Of a stretch of DNA of 64,000 nt, positions 1-10,979 are shown piece after piece. The stretch spans positions 11,903,489-11,967,488 of the forward strand of contig OX467090.1 of the NCBI GenBank assembly GCA_950106755.1, in the 5' to 3' direction. Source of the stretch: Climacium dendroides (Eukaryota > Streptophyta > Bryopsida > Hypnales > Climaciaceae). The notes beneath the pieces are model-generated. The model had not been told where the DNA came from and did no database searches. It saw only the letters and a list, made by a program, of their open reading frames with translations. A program made the position numbers and the translations under genes. Within the stretch, counting starts at the first letter, position 1, and the number at the start of each line of letters is the position of its first letter.

Positions 1-184
1 TTCAACAACAACAAATGAACACCCGAAAGAAATGAACAGGAAAGATCGATGAACAGCCAGAAAACGGGCACCGGCAATTAAAATCCCAGGACGGTGGGGA
101 CGGAAGTTCGGTACAACACACATTAGAAACGAATGGAGAAAGGTGAGCTAGCAGTGCACCCAACCATGTTCACGGCAAATTCAA
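1..184 (-). repeat. Hydrophobic-peptide module (3' flank of a-type gene), truncated by window edge
   Basis: A module of about 200-280 bp that recurs at 9200-9450, 9475-9700, 37790-38030, 47150-47430 and 47455-47660. Read on the minus strand it carries a TTTGCAG-like acceptor (just beyond this interval, near 190), then a stretch encoding VLYR followed by a membrane-like segment and a CSFL-type end. In this copy the hydrophobic frame is interrupted. It may be a decayed 3' exon or a dispersed fragment; no complete gene can be drawn. Confidence 0.5.
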
Positions 185-478
185 CTGCAAACTACACCTT
201 TAATTAGCCCAAACCTCTGCTCTGGTTTTGTTCAAGCAAGATTAATTAAGTTCAGTCAGTACCTGCACAGCGCACACACATATACTGTAGCATGATTCAG
301 CCCTGTCAAAACCAAGAGTTAGGCATAATTTCATACTCACAGTCACACTGTCCAAACAATGAATACTAAGAGAGTCCAGAATCTTTTGCTGAACACAAAA
401 GTCATTTTTACATCAAGTAAAGGGTGTCCAAATGTGAGCATTGGCAATCTTTATTAAACAACAGAAATTCAGAGAAGC
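185..478. other. 3' flank of a-type PAH gene
   Basis: Non-coding on inspection. It holds the minus-strand polyadenylation signal AATAAA at 450-455 (TTTATT on the plus strand), 24-29 nt beyond the PAH stop codon. The same signal is kept at 38291-38296 in the duplicate. Nothing else recognised. Confidence 0.6.
450..455 (-). terminator. AATAAA polyadenylation signal of a-type PAH gene 1
   Basis: The hexamer lies just downstream of the PAH stop at 479 on the minus strand and is conserved in the duplicate copy, which supports the 3' end of the transcription unit. Confidence 0.55.
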
Positions 479-1295
479 TCAAGAGAGCTGAAACATCATG
501 GAGATAAAAGCCCACTGATCAGGTCTGCCCATGATAAATTGAAGTACTAGTCCCTCAGACTCAGGCACGGTGCACTGTTGGGTTGATGGAAGGAATTTGT
601 TGAAGGTCACCACCAAATCCGGGTGACTTTCCAACATTTGCCCTACGCCTGCCACAAGGTCCGGATATGACCTGTTCATGTCCCATTCCCTCAGAAAAAT
701 CTCCAGCTGCAAGCCCTTGCCCGCGGCCTTCGCATCTGCGACGAACTTGCACATCCCTACTCGCGTGGGCACACGTGCGCGCAGGTGGAGGTGGCAAGGG
801 CTCCCGCCTGGGCAAACAAGCTCGGACGTCTGTGAATGCAGGAATGGGCAAGGGCAGTGGCATGGGCCATTGCCAGGGAACACAAACTGGGATGTGTGCA
901 AGAACAGGCATGAAAAAATGAGCAGGCATAAAAAAATACAGAGGTAAGAGCCTTGGCCTGGGTACAGTAACCAGGAAGTACCCGGGTGTGGGAATATAAA
1001 ATAAAAACGGCACAAATGCATGACTTGGGAGTATCCAAGGTGTGCACATAGGCATCGGCAGAGGTAGAGGCAAGGGCTCGGGGGTTGGAAGAATTGGCGG
1101 TATGCGCATGGGCAGATGTCGGAGCAAGGGCTCCGGAGGTGGGGAGATTGGTACTGTGTTCATGGGCAGCAGTTGAGGCAAAGTCTCGGCGGTTGTGGAG
1201 CTGCTGCTGCCATCGTGCACTCTACTCGGCGGTGAGTAGAGCACTTGTTTGATCTGCTCCTCCACCTCCATTGCCTCCGTCACTGGATCCCCCAT
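479..1295 (-). CDS. a-type single-PAH-domain protein, copy 1 (frame break between leader and PAH)
   Basis: The start ATG at 1295 follows a splice acceptor at 1314-1316 and sits in the TTCAAACGATGGGG context shared with 39147, 28196 and 32872. The leader frame is open to 561 (244 codons from this ATG). It is very rich in Pro, Leu and Met with repeated PEP/LPLP motifs. The PAH domain is in the next frame (stop at 479), about 765-545: KFVADAKAAG, then helix LREWDMNRSYPDLV, then ESHPDLVVTFNKFLPST. Its C-terminal half fits the SIN3 PAH signature (GHPDL...FN.FLP). The same frame offset occurs in the duplicate, so it is old: an unseen small intron, an inherited frameshift, or a separate start at M754 giving a 91-residue PAH-only protein. 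PAH domains bind short helices of transcription regulators; a nuclear co-repressor role is inferred. The PAH call is firm, the gene model is not. Confidence 0.65.
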
Positions 1296-1313
1296 CGTTT
1301 GAAATCTGTCGTG

Positions 1314-1543
1314 CTGCACACAAGTACCGAACATAAAGTCGACATTATGAAAACTATAGAGCTTGCTGTACATAGTCATAGAGATTGGCAACAACTTGTT
1401 GCTCTGCTTTTGCTAAACACAAGATACAAAATAAAAAAAAGTGTGTTCACGTAGACAACCACAGCAGAAACATGTAGCAACCGAAATTAACAACCTTCAA
1501 TAAGAAAGAGTAACGAGAATTCCAAATGCAATTTGGAACTTAC
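1314..1543 (-). other. 5'-UTR intron of a-type PAH gene 1
   Basis: The donor GTAAGTTCC begins at 1543 and the acceptor TGTGCAG ends at 1314, giving a 230-nt intron between a non-coding first exon and the coding exon. The duplicate has the equivalent intron at 39166-39410, also with GTAAGTT, and b-type genes have the same arrangement, which makes the reading robust. Confidence 0.65.
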
Positions 1544-1917
1544 CAGATGATCTCCTTCCCGCACAGAAGACGATCGGCACGAGCGCATCCCCTGCGGCAT
1601 TAGGCGGGTTGTCATCTCAAACAAAGGAAAAGCACGCAAGCAACCCGGGAGGAAGAAGCGAAGCCTGAGCAGTAGAATTGGGTTGTATCCTTTCTTACAG
1701 AAACGCAATTATGCAACCAGATAGGAAGAAACGAAGCACTCGCAGTGTGCCATTGAATTCTGTTGTGTCCTAGCCTTCAGAAACGCAATTATGCAACCAG
1801 GGACGAAGAAACGAAGCACGCTCAGCGTGTGATTGAATTGGGTTGTGTCCTAGTTTATAGAAACTCAGTGAAGCACCAGAGGAAGAAACGAAGCACTCGC
1901 GGGCGGTGGCATTGAAG
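1544..1917 (-). promoter_or_regulatory. a-type promoter with three tandem ~80-bp repeats and one TATA box
   Basis: Three imperfect tandem copies of about 80-85 bp run through 1670-1917. Each carries a GGTTGTGTCCTA-like block, AGAAACGCA, and GAAGAAACGAAGCAC. On the minus strand only the most upstream copy has a good TATA box, TATAAAC at 1853-1859, followed by CTAGGACACAACCC. In the other two copies this position reads CTGAAGG or CTGTAAG. The first non-coding exon ends at 1544. The TATA plus CACAACCC pairing resembles TATAAGAGCACAGCCC at b-type loci. Confidence 0.55.
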
Positions 1918-2524
1918 CCTGATCAAATCATCTGGTCGGTCTGGAAAGCTCTGCATTCGGAAAGTGCCCTGGGTGACGTGCATCATAATTGAATTTTCCT
2001 GCCTGGTCAACTTACCAGTTGGAATTGGAGTAAGACAGTTTGGTTTTCTTTCAATCGCTTGCAGTTATCAATTAGATGCTTGAACACTAATTTGTGACTA
2101 AACAGGAATGTGTTGCAAAGCAAACTTGGATTTAGTGGACGGGAAGGCTGTGTGAATGTTGTTAATTAACAAGTTAATTTTGATCGCAACTCTTCGTCCA
2201 GGTTCAGTTCCCAGTGTCATGACAGGTGGAGGGGCTGTCAATTTCTGTCGGATCTTCATGGGATTGGAGGTGATGGCCGGTCCCGTATGGAATCTCTTTC
2301 TGTCGATCAGTTACAACTCCGCTAAGTTACGCAGGGACACTTGAAATTGTCACTATTCTACTCTGAACAGGTTTTATTTTAAGATCGATTGGTGCAATCT
2401 TTTAGTTGACAGACATTTGGAGATTCCAATGCACTAAAGACTACATCATTTTGATACCGTACGCAAAAGTTGTGAAGGGTCAAAGGTTTTTTTGTAAATA
2501 AATTTTCAAAAATCATTTTTTCAA

Positions 2525-2526
<2 letters not shown>
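1918..2526. repeat. Conserved distal upstream module
   Basis: This block lies upstream of each PAH transcription unit: also about 11870-12173, 18060-18775, 29420-29900, 33850-34380, 39780-40412 and 49930-50512. Recognisable landmarks are CTCTTCGTCCAGGTTC, a GGAGGTGATGGCC segment, and TTTTTGTAAATAAAT near the AT-rich edge. No consistent reading frame survives between copies, so it looks like regulatory or junk DNA duplicated with the genes. Confidence 0.6.

Positions 2527-2592
<66 letters not shown>
2527..2592. repeat. (AT)33 microsatellite
   Basis: An uninterrupted run of 66 bp. The duplicate holds only 30 bp with one interruption at 40413-40442, so the tract has expanded or contracted since the duplication. 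Confidence 0.95.
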
Positions 2593-2595
<3 letters not shown>

Positions 2596-5500
2596 AATTT
2601 AGGAAACATATTTAGTATGAGTTTTTGATTTAGTGGCGCTTTATGGCACCTAGCACATTTAGATGTCCCATTGTTTTAGTAAAAGACACTTAGTAATGTG
2701 CACTTTGATGACATGTATATTGATCATTGGACATCGGTCTACAATTGAATGAACCTTGGACATTTCATATGACATTTGAAAGTACGTGGACTTATTCCAT
2801 TCATTATAACGTCCTACAATTATATAGTTTTCATGTATGTGGCGTGCTAAGATGTGCCATGGAGCCATCATAAGGAATTTAATCAAATAGAATGAACATC
2901 ACCATCATAACATCATACAAATAATCATGGGTATAATAGAAAGGGCATGGAAGCAATACTTGGCACCCAAGTGCCACCATACCTGTTACAATCACACATG
3001 CAGTATACTACAATGCGCTATGAAGGTCAGATGGAATTAGATCTCAAAGAATGAACATCACGGTCATTACATTATAGGATTAAATATGGATGGGATAGAA
3101 AAAGACATGAAAGCAATGATTGGTGCCCATTTGCTACCATATTTGTTGCAACCTTTGTTACACATGTGGTATACTGGAGTGCACCATGAAGGCATAAGCC
3201 ATAAGCCATAAGAGAATGAACACTGATGTTATAGGAATTAAGGAATAAACAAAGGTGGGATAGAAAAGGACATGATAGCATTAATTGTCACCCAACTACC
3301 TCCATATCCATTGTAATCTTCTGCTTTTTAGTTTTGGATAAAATGATTTCATATTTGATCCAATGGCTACATGATGTCTATGTGTAGGTCAACCAATATA
3401 GTATGTGCACAAATTACCTAGTCCAAAGTTCAATTTACATATACTTGACTTCATTGAACATGGAAGACCTCAAGAAACAAGCATGTTCAATAGATGGACA
3501 AATGACTTATTTATTGGAGGATGTTTATGACAACTCTAATTGCAAAGTTGCAATGACCAAAGTGCTTTCAAATAATCTTGTCTCTTCAAATTATGAATTA
3601 AATTAAAACTAAGATTTTAGATCATTTATAAACCAATTTTATTCATTTAATGAACAAGTAGTCACATAGTTGGAAAATGCAATGAAGATGAATCTTAGGT
3701 TTCAATCCTTATCATAAAGTGTCATATTTTCCCAGTGTATTTGAATAGATAGTCACTAAATAAATGCACTACCAAAGTTGAATATTTTAGAAAAATATCC
3801 TGAGGGAGCTACTGAGCTAGTAGTCTATTCTTTCTAGATTGATTTCATTCTTGGAATCTTTAATATTTGAAATTTTTGGAAGTTCAATATATAAATCTTC
3901 TGAAATCTTCATTTTAACAAATGATATAGAATTGCAAAATCTCTAATTTTATCAACACTTGGATTTGCAATTGTATCTATATTTGTATTGTATTTATAAT
4001 TATATATATCATAATTATTTATATTTGTATCTACAATCTTTTATTTTTGAGTGGGAGACTTTATAATTTTTTAATAGGTGGTTTCATTGAAATGTTTTGG
4101 TTAATGTTTTTGAGAGGATAGTTGGAAAATGCAATAGAAAGATATTGTTGTTTAAGTAATCAATTAGTTTTATGTGGAAATTTTCTCATCTTCTTTCACT
4201 TCCACAATGGATCACAACACTTTTAGGGGTTAAGGAGTTGCTTGAATCCAATTTCAATGAAAGGTGGTGAATATTTATCCTTGTAATATTTTTTGACTTC
4301 CCTACAATCTTAAGAAAATGTCAAATCCACAAATCACCATCTCACCAAGTAGTGTATTAAATGACAACTTTTGTTCCTTTCTCTTAATCTAACTCGAAGC
4401 CCTAAAAATGATGTTTTTTGACCAATTAGTATAATAAAGCTTTTAAGTCAATTTGGAAATTTTTTAAAAGAGTGAAAGTATACTACAATTGTACAAAATT
4501 ATAATTACAACAAATTTTTTGTAGAGGATGAAAGTTTGAAGTCAATTTATCAAAATTTTGGTCACATTTTTATTATAGAAAATGAAGTGTAGTCTTATGA
4601 CTTGTATACATTGAAAATTGCATAACAAGAAGTGACTCGCATCTATTGATTTAATAAATTAAGTACAATTCATTTATGTTTGTACTCTCAAAAATTGAAA
4701 TTTAGCATAAAATCTATAAATGTACTTATTATGTCAAGTGTAGGGTTTGATTATTGCAATTCAAAGAGCTATTGTAAATTGAATGTTCTAATGTTTAGGC
4801 ACAATCTTTAAGCATATAAGTAGGATTTAGTAATCTTTTTATTTAGAAATTATTGTTGCAAATGTATGATTTGAGTTGAAGGTGTAAATTGTGATTTAAA
4901 AGGGTGTTCTTTTAATTTTAATTAGTGAATCTATCAAAACTATATTTTGGTTCCACTAGAAGAACCTATAAAATTTATATTTTGGCTCCATTTTGTACTA
5001 ATTTTTGCACATTTTGCATTTATCAACATACATCATATATTATTTTTTATAGGTTCTTCTAGTCAGAGGGGGACAAACAATAATGTTTTTGAACACAATA
5101 TATATAAGGTATGGAGATAATTTTTTATTTTATTTTTTCATACTTTTTATTTAGTTTGAATTTTTTTCACTATCGTTTAATCCCTAAAAGACCAAGGCCT
5201 TTTTTCTACTAAAAAAACTAAAACTCCCAATTCTGTTGTATTCATTCAAGAAAATATATTTTTTTAGAATCTAACTACAAGATATTGTATTTTACTTGTT
5301 TGAGATCATGTGGTAAAAATAACATGAAGTTTGACTGTATAGATTGGAAGATATTAGCATTCAAAATTGGAAAACAAAGTTTTTTTGATCACTAGCTTGC
5401 AATATCAAACGACATCGACTGCCATTTGTGAAAAGAATTTGCACTATGGACTTTGAATTAAAAAAAAATTTGTGTTGAAGAATTGAATTGAAAGTCTAGA

Positions 5501-8500
5501 AAAAAAATTCAAAAAAATATCAAGTAGAAGTAGGTCCAAGATTGAAAGAAAAACTAAGTAGCGCTGGGATTGAAACACAATAATCCCAATGCTAAGATTG
5601 TTATAACAGAAAACTTGACCTTGTCAAAAAAATTGTTTTGAAAAATTGTGAATATTACATTTGGAAATGAATTGTATAGGTTATTTTTTCAAGAAGATGT
5701 TTAGATTGCCCAAAAAACAAGATTGTCCATAACTTTCACATCACCAATCAAAATAGAATGAATCAAAGCTTCACAAGTAGACAAATAATAGAATAAAAAA
5801 TCAAATTAAATTATATTAAGATTTTGTGGATTTCTTTTTTTGCCTAGCAATATGAAAATTATGTTTAGGATGTCATAACTTTTGCTTTTGGGCACTAATT
5901 GAAATAAAAATTATATTTCCACAAAGTTAATAAGTTTTTCTATCTTATTAAAGAGTTTTGAAAATTTTCACTACAAATTTAGGTCTTAGGAACCTACCCA
6001 AACTGCTCAGAGTCTCCCACGGTGACTTTTGGTCTTTTAGGGGTTAAAAATTCACAATAATTTCTAGTTTTAACAAAAGTATTTCAAAGTCTTACAACTT
6101 ATAGGAGAAATATGATTACATCTCTAATAAATAAATAATTTTTTTGGTTCTTGCATAGTTCTAAAATGGGTGCATAGCTCTAAGAGGAATATGAGTTTTA
6201 TAGGTATTTGGTGATGATAGGCCCATCCTTGTGGGATTAATTCCTAAAGTCAGTTTATTCCCTCAAGGAATAAAATGGATTTTGTACAAGCTCTTATTGT
6301 CTTAGTATTTGTTGTGAATTTTTGAAATTTTTTGTTAAGATAGAAAAATATATTTGATTTTTTGAAAATATAATTTTTTATTTAAATGAAAGCCTTTGTG
6401 CAAAAGTTATGGCACAAAAATCCTGAATTTTAGTTTGAAAGAAAAAAAAATGCCCCACAAAAACTTAAAATAAAATATTTTAAATTTTTTTCTCATAAAT
6501 TATATTTTTATCTACATGGATAAAAATTTGATTGATTCCATTTGGATTAGTGAAGTGGAAATAAAGGATAATCTTGTTTTTTGGGCAATTTGAGTATCAT
6601 CTTTAAAAAATAACTTGAAAGATTCATTCATTTATCAATTTGAATTTCATAGTTTTGAAAAAAAGGTTTTATGAGGTTAAAATGTTTTGCTAGAACAACC
6701 TTATTATTGAAATTAGTGTATTTCAATTTGATCTTACAATATTAACAAATATAATTATTTTTTTCCTTTAATCTAGCTTGAACATACTTCTATTTAAAAA
6801 AGATTTAATGAACAAAAATTAAGTATATTCTTTGAAATTTCTATTTTAGACTCTTAGCTTGATTGTTGAACATAAAAAATTCAAAATTCAAAATCAATAG
6901 TGCAAAAATTTTAAGCTCAGAAGATTCAAAATAAAGAAATCTAATTGAGCAAGGTACAAAAAAATTTGTTTTCTTTACTTCAAATGCAAATATCTTGTAA
7001 TTTATGTGGTCAAAATTTTTGAATTTTCTTCCACATTTTGCAGTAGTTTAGTATAAGATCATATGGTTAGATAAGCAAAAAAAACAATATTAAAACTTCT
7101 TTGCTTTTTGCAATAGAAATGGTAGTTTTGAATGTTTTTGGATGGGAAAAAAGGCACTAGGACTTTAGAGCTTAAAAATGATGTTGTTTCATATATCCAT
7201 ATTTTAATACAAAGTTATGATATCAAGTTAGAGAATTCTAAAACTATTAGGAACCTAATATCATCTCATGTATTGACACTAGATACTAATATGTCTATAA
7301 ATTTGAAATTTGTTCATAAATTGAGTTGAACTCTTTAGCAAATTGTGGTAAACAATCAATCTCTTCAAATTCACATAACTACATAATTATCTTTAGAGAA
7401 GAAATGTGACTATTTTTCCATCCCTACAATTCTAATAGTATTGTACAATTTCTAATTATTTTGAAATTTGCATGAAGACTTTAATAATGAGTCAAACTAT
7501 TGTTCCAATAGTCTCTTAAACTTGCCAAGATTTATTGTAGCCATATCTATGTTAATAACATCATGTAGTCATAAAGGTGATGCCACATGTTGGGAAAAAA
7601 ATATATAAGAACTAGAATTTGAAGAAGTAGCATGAATGAAGATAATTCCTTCAAAAAATTATAGTACATGTTTGCCTTGAATGCATGTTTTTTAAGAAAT
7701 CATCTTGTGAAATTGTGGAAGGGAAAAAATTCCAATCATTATATATTCTACATCTCCATTGACTCCACTTAATTACAAGCAAGACTTTTGATAAGTGCAA
7801 GAGATGCCACACCCTCAATTTTAGGTACTATTGACAATTATTATTGCACTTAGACATAGAATACAAACAATCTATGGTTCAAATTAATAGCTCCCATCTT
7901 CCATAAATTGTGCATCCAAATTTACCTTCGACAATATTTAAAGTGCTTTTGCAAGCAACATACACATTCATTTGAAGAAAGAGGTGAGAGTGAACACGTC
8001 AAGCATTATCATTTCTTTTGATGCTTGCTTCTTGCCAAAGTCTCTCCTTGCCTACCAAGTCTACTCAAAGTTCTTGTATATAACAAAAGCTTGTCAATAG
8101 CCAATATAAGAACTACAACTTAGGCCTAAATGTTTAAAGGTCTTACTAAATTGCAAAACCTTAAAAAGTTAAAACATATTGAGGGCCATTTCTCTAAACA
8201 AGTTTTGATAACAAGTTGAGGCCAAATCAAGACAACAAGACATAGGTCTATAAAACTTAAGTCTAATTAGGCTAAGTGGTTTTGTCTTCTTGCACCATTT
8301 CCTAAGCTAATGTTATTTTGAAACACTTCACAATATGGTCAAGTGAACAAGGCCACTCACAAAAAGTATCAACATGATTGTAAACATCCATGTCATTTGA
8401 TACATCAATATTCTTTTTGGATAAAATTTAACACCCTTAAGGACCACTTTTGACAAATTGCATTAGTTCATTTCCTAACATAGGATTGAAATGTCTTCAT

Positions 8501-8930
8501 TGTCCTCAATGCTTATTTGCACACATGTAAACTGACACTCAAATCCATAGTTTTTGAGTTAAACCTAAGAGACATAGTTACTAGGCATCAATTGCATATG
8601 TGCACATCAATTTCTTGTCCATCAATCATACATCTATGAACTTCACTATGTACAACTTCACTCTCACCGTCCTTTTCTCTATATAGCTATATGGGAGGTG
8701 ACCACCAATGATTGTAGCAAAGTCTAAAGGGTAGCCTATATTAACACGAATTTGATTTTCATGAGTAGAGTCTTAGAATTTGAATACATATACAACTTAC
8801 TTGATTAATGATTTTAGAACCCCTTTCCCACTATAACAACATCAACATTGTTATGAGACCATAGAGTTATTCTTAAATCTCATTCAAAGTAGAGGTGAAT
8901 CCAGTATATAGATGTTGACAAGTCCTTGGG
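2593..8930. repeat. AT-rich dispersed repeat block R1 (no supportable gene)
   Basis: About 6.3 kb of AT-rich sequence with only short, random-looking ORFs (up to 67 codons). It is homologous along its length to R6 (40443-46900) and, more weakly but collinearly, to parts of 19650-22400, 50530-55990 and 59850-63600. Shared landmarks include TTGATCATTGG near 2717, CACTTCCACAATGGATCA near 4197 and GATGCTTGCTTCTTGCCAAAG near 8020. I see no LTRs, reverse transcriptase or transposase. It could be a decayed element or simply spacer of an amplified gene-plus-spacer unit. Confidence 0.75.
4955..5063. repeat. Perfect 18-bp inverted repeat with 73-bp loop
   Basis: ACTAGAAGAACCTATAAA (4955-4972) pairs with its reverse complement at 5046-5063. 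The loop is native repeat sequence also present in copy 2 near 42840-42900. The left arm is not: copy 2 has unrelated sequence there. The left arm is therefore best explained as a local inverted copy of the right arm. Confidence 0.7.
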
Positions 8931-9185
8931 GTGGGGGGTGATCACAAATTCACAAACTTGAAATAGCAATTAAACTTAATGATAACTCTTGGTTTCTAAA
9001 AAATCTGAACAAGGAGCAATTTGACTTTAAGCACAAATTTCCACTAGGGGAAGGGATGGAAGGCACAGAGCCATAGTTGGATTAATGGAGAAAGCATCAG
9101 TCCCACAAACTCGACGGCCCAGTTTGGCAGTCGCTTCACAAAACTACCTTTCGGCACTTCCATTTCAATGTCCACAAATCTTGGA
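8931..9185. other. Spacer between AT-rich block and hydrophobic modules
   Basis: GC-richer DNA duplicated at about 46900-47145. No ORF, RNA gene or motif recognised. Confidence 0.5.
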
Positions 9186-9188
9186 ACC

Positions 9189-9386
9189 TTACATTATGCA
9201 TGCTGCCATCGAACAATCTAGCTTTATTAAACGATAATTAGCAAAGTTCATTGCTACTTCTCCAACAACAAGAAATGAACACCCCCGGGGAAGAACAAGA
9301 AAGATGAACAGACATAAAATGGCACCGGCAAGTAGAATCCCACTCAGGACGGTGGAAAAGAACGCCCGGTACAGCACTCGGTGCAA
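9189..9386 (-). other. Hydrophobic exon-like module with intact membrane-type ORF
   Basis: A 65-codon minus-strand ORF. Residues about 5-42 form a strongly hydrophobic stretch (VLYRAFFSTVLSG, then AGAILCLFIFLVLP), which would suit one or two membrane segments, followed by CSFLVVGE. A TTTGCAG acceptor-like site lies just upstream (about 9425). This is the best-preserved copy of the module seen at 1-184 and 9475-9700. Whether it is a real terminal exon of a neighbouring gene or a decayed gene fragment cannot be told from sequence alone. Confidence 0.4.
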
Positions 9387-9474
9387 AGGAATGGGAGAAA
9401 GGGAGTTAACACGGCAAATTTAACTGCAAACAACAGTCTTCTCGGTGCACCGATTACAGGCTAAGAATTCACCC

Positions 9475-9700
9475 ATTTTTTTTCATGTAGTTGCACTTCC
9501 CCCAGCAACAACAAATGCATAACCGGGAGAATAAGACTGTACATGAACAGCCAGATAACAGTAAGCCTTGGCAACTAAAATCCCAGGACGGCGGGAATGC
9601 TCGGTACAACAAACTGATGGGTGTAAGGTGAGCTAGTGCTCTGAAATGTACACGGGCAATCAAAACTGCAAACTACAATACAGTCTACAGGGTGCACCTT
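9475..9700 (-). repeat. Second hydrophobic-peptide module (degenerate)
   Basis: Repeats the preceding module in tandem: acceptor-like TTTGCAG near 9665-9672, LLYRAF, then a Cys-rich hydrophobic run. Reading frame and length differ from the first module, so it is decayed. Duplicated at about 47455-47660. Confidence 0.45.
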
Positions 9701-10231
9701 CTGTAGTGCACTTGGCCGTGTTCCCGTTAGACCAAGATTTCCCAGTAATCATGGGCGAGATTTCAGTGGAATTCATGAGCGAGATTTCAAGAGAGAGGGT
9801 AATAACTATCCAACTCATTCTTGGACCCTCCCTGTAGCTTTTTGTATGTACCCAAACAGAAAAGAGAAACAAGTTAATGAAGTAGGAATCAAGCTCCAAC
9901 ATCGCGCACTCAACAAATGAATAGCCGGGAAAAGAGATGAAAAATCAGAAAACGATTAACAGACTACCACAATTAACAAGCCAGTGCAAGTAGTATATCA
10001 CCAGCTACCAGATCATTCTACAATTGTTCCAAGTATGGTACTTTCCAAACACAAGCATCGAATTGAAGAAGTTTCAGTTAAGCATGAAAAACTTCATTTT
10101 CAGTTCTCCAAAACCTAAAAACAGAAAAGAGAAAAGGATCGAGACGAACTGTACTGCACTTAACAAGTCCATGCGTGCAAGCGTTAGTTTCGATCTACAA
10201 CATCATCGCTAGCAAATTCGGAACGTGCTAA
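9701..10231. other. 3' flank of b-type PAH gene 1
   Basis: No ORF supported. The part from about 9785 on is unchanged between the two duplicates. The segment about 9950-10230 is also homologous to 16330-16604 downstream of the third b-type gene, sharing CAGTTCTCCAAAACCTAAA, so it is the ancestral 3' flank or 3' UTR of the b-type unit. No clear AATAAA close to the stop. Confidence 0.55.
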
Positions 10232-10570
10232 CTAATTTCTCTCTCCTTTTATCACCGATCCGGCCTGATCAGGCATCTCCAACTGGAGATTTTTGGGAAG
10301 GAGGGTGTTGCACTTGAAGAGCAGCCGTCGGTGTCCCCGCAGAAGCTCCTCCGTGTTGTGGATGACATTGGGGACGACAGCCTCGTCGCAATTCTGCATG
10401 CAGAAATCCAACAGCAACTGAATCAACTTTAGTTTTTCTCCCGCTCTCCTCAGTGCTCGCTCGAACTTCCGGGCTGCAATTACCCTCGCCCGGACAGAGT
10501 TGCGCCTGATGTAGACACGCCTGTAGTAGAAAATTCTCTCCTGCCTAGAAAGCCTTGGAAAGATCCGCAT
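10232..10570 (-). CDS. b-type single-PAH-domain protein, copy 1
   Basis: A 112-codon ORF in one exon. ATG at 10570 is in the CTAACGATGCGG context shared with 28418, 16945 and 48535, and follows an acceptor at 10600-10602. Residues 1-35 are very basic and Arg-rich (RRVYIRRNSVRARV), perhaps a nuclear-localisation or DNA-contacting arm. Residues about 36-100 fit one PAH fold: helix FERALRRAGEK, helix LIQLLLDFCMQNCDEAV, VIHNTEELLRGHRRLL, then CNTLLPKNLQLEMPD, matching the SIN3 signature (eL..GH.dLl..FN.fLP) with Phe replaced by Cys in FN. No second PAH and no HDAC-interaction region, so it is far shorter than SIN3 (>1,000 residues). The protein is identical in the duplicate at 48197. Inferred role: a free PAH module that binds SIN3-type ligands. 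Confidence 0.78.
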   Translation of the reverse strand: MRIFPRLSRQERIFYYRRVYIRRNSVRARVIAARKFERALRRAGEKLKLIQLLLDFCMQNCDEAVVPNVIHNTEELLRGHRRLLFKCNTLLPKNLQLEMPDQAGSVIKGERN

Positions 10571-10599
10571 CGTTAGGAATACCCGTGGCCTCCGCTTTC

Positions 10600-10979
10600 C
10601 TGTACACAGTCAAAGCCAATGCCGAATTGTGGGAGGAGGGTGAGTACTAATTACAGCTTCTTCTTGTCTGGCCAACAACAGCTTTACAGTATGTACACAA
10701 CAAATAAAACAATTGAAACAAGCGAAAGGATTAAGCCACTAAAGCACAAGTACGCAACAAGTTGGTCAACAAGGGGTCACGGACCTGTTTTGTTCAAGCA
10801 AGTTAGGGACGGCGAGCGCCTGCGCACAACCCTGGTAGCAAAACCTACAGAAATCGAGAACTACAACATGGAGAACGACTATATCATGAGCAAGAGTGTA
10901 ATGATTTCCAGCTCTAGAGCGGGCTCGAGAGCCAATCGATCGAACTAAGCTTCAAAGGTCGACCGATTAAGGAACTTAC
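10600..10979 (-). other. 5'-UTR intron of b-type PAH gene 1
   Basis: Donor GTAAGTTCC starting at 10979 and acceptor TGTACAG ending at 10600 give a 380-nt intron ahead of the coding exon. The same pair occurs at 48565-48944. ORFs on the plus strand inside it are shadows. Confidence 0.65.

Noticed and set aside
2379..2609. 76-codon ORF with a long Ile-Tyr run
   Set aside because: It is the translation of the AT microsatellite.
4955..5063. CACTA-type MITE (arms begin CACTAGAAGAA)
   Set aside because: The interior is native repeat sequence present in copy 2, so nothing was inserted; the outer end is TAGTC, not TAGTG.
10619..10948. 109-codon plus-strand ORF (also 48584-48913)
   Set aside because: It lies opposite the b-type 5'-UTR intron and first-exon flank. 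It is identical in both copies only because the whole tract is unchanged.
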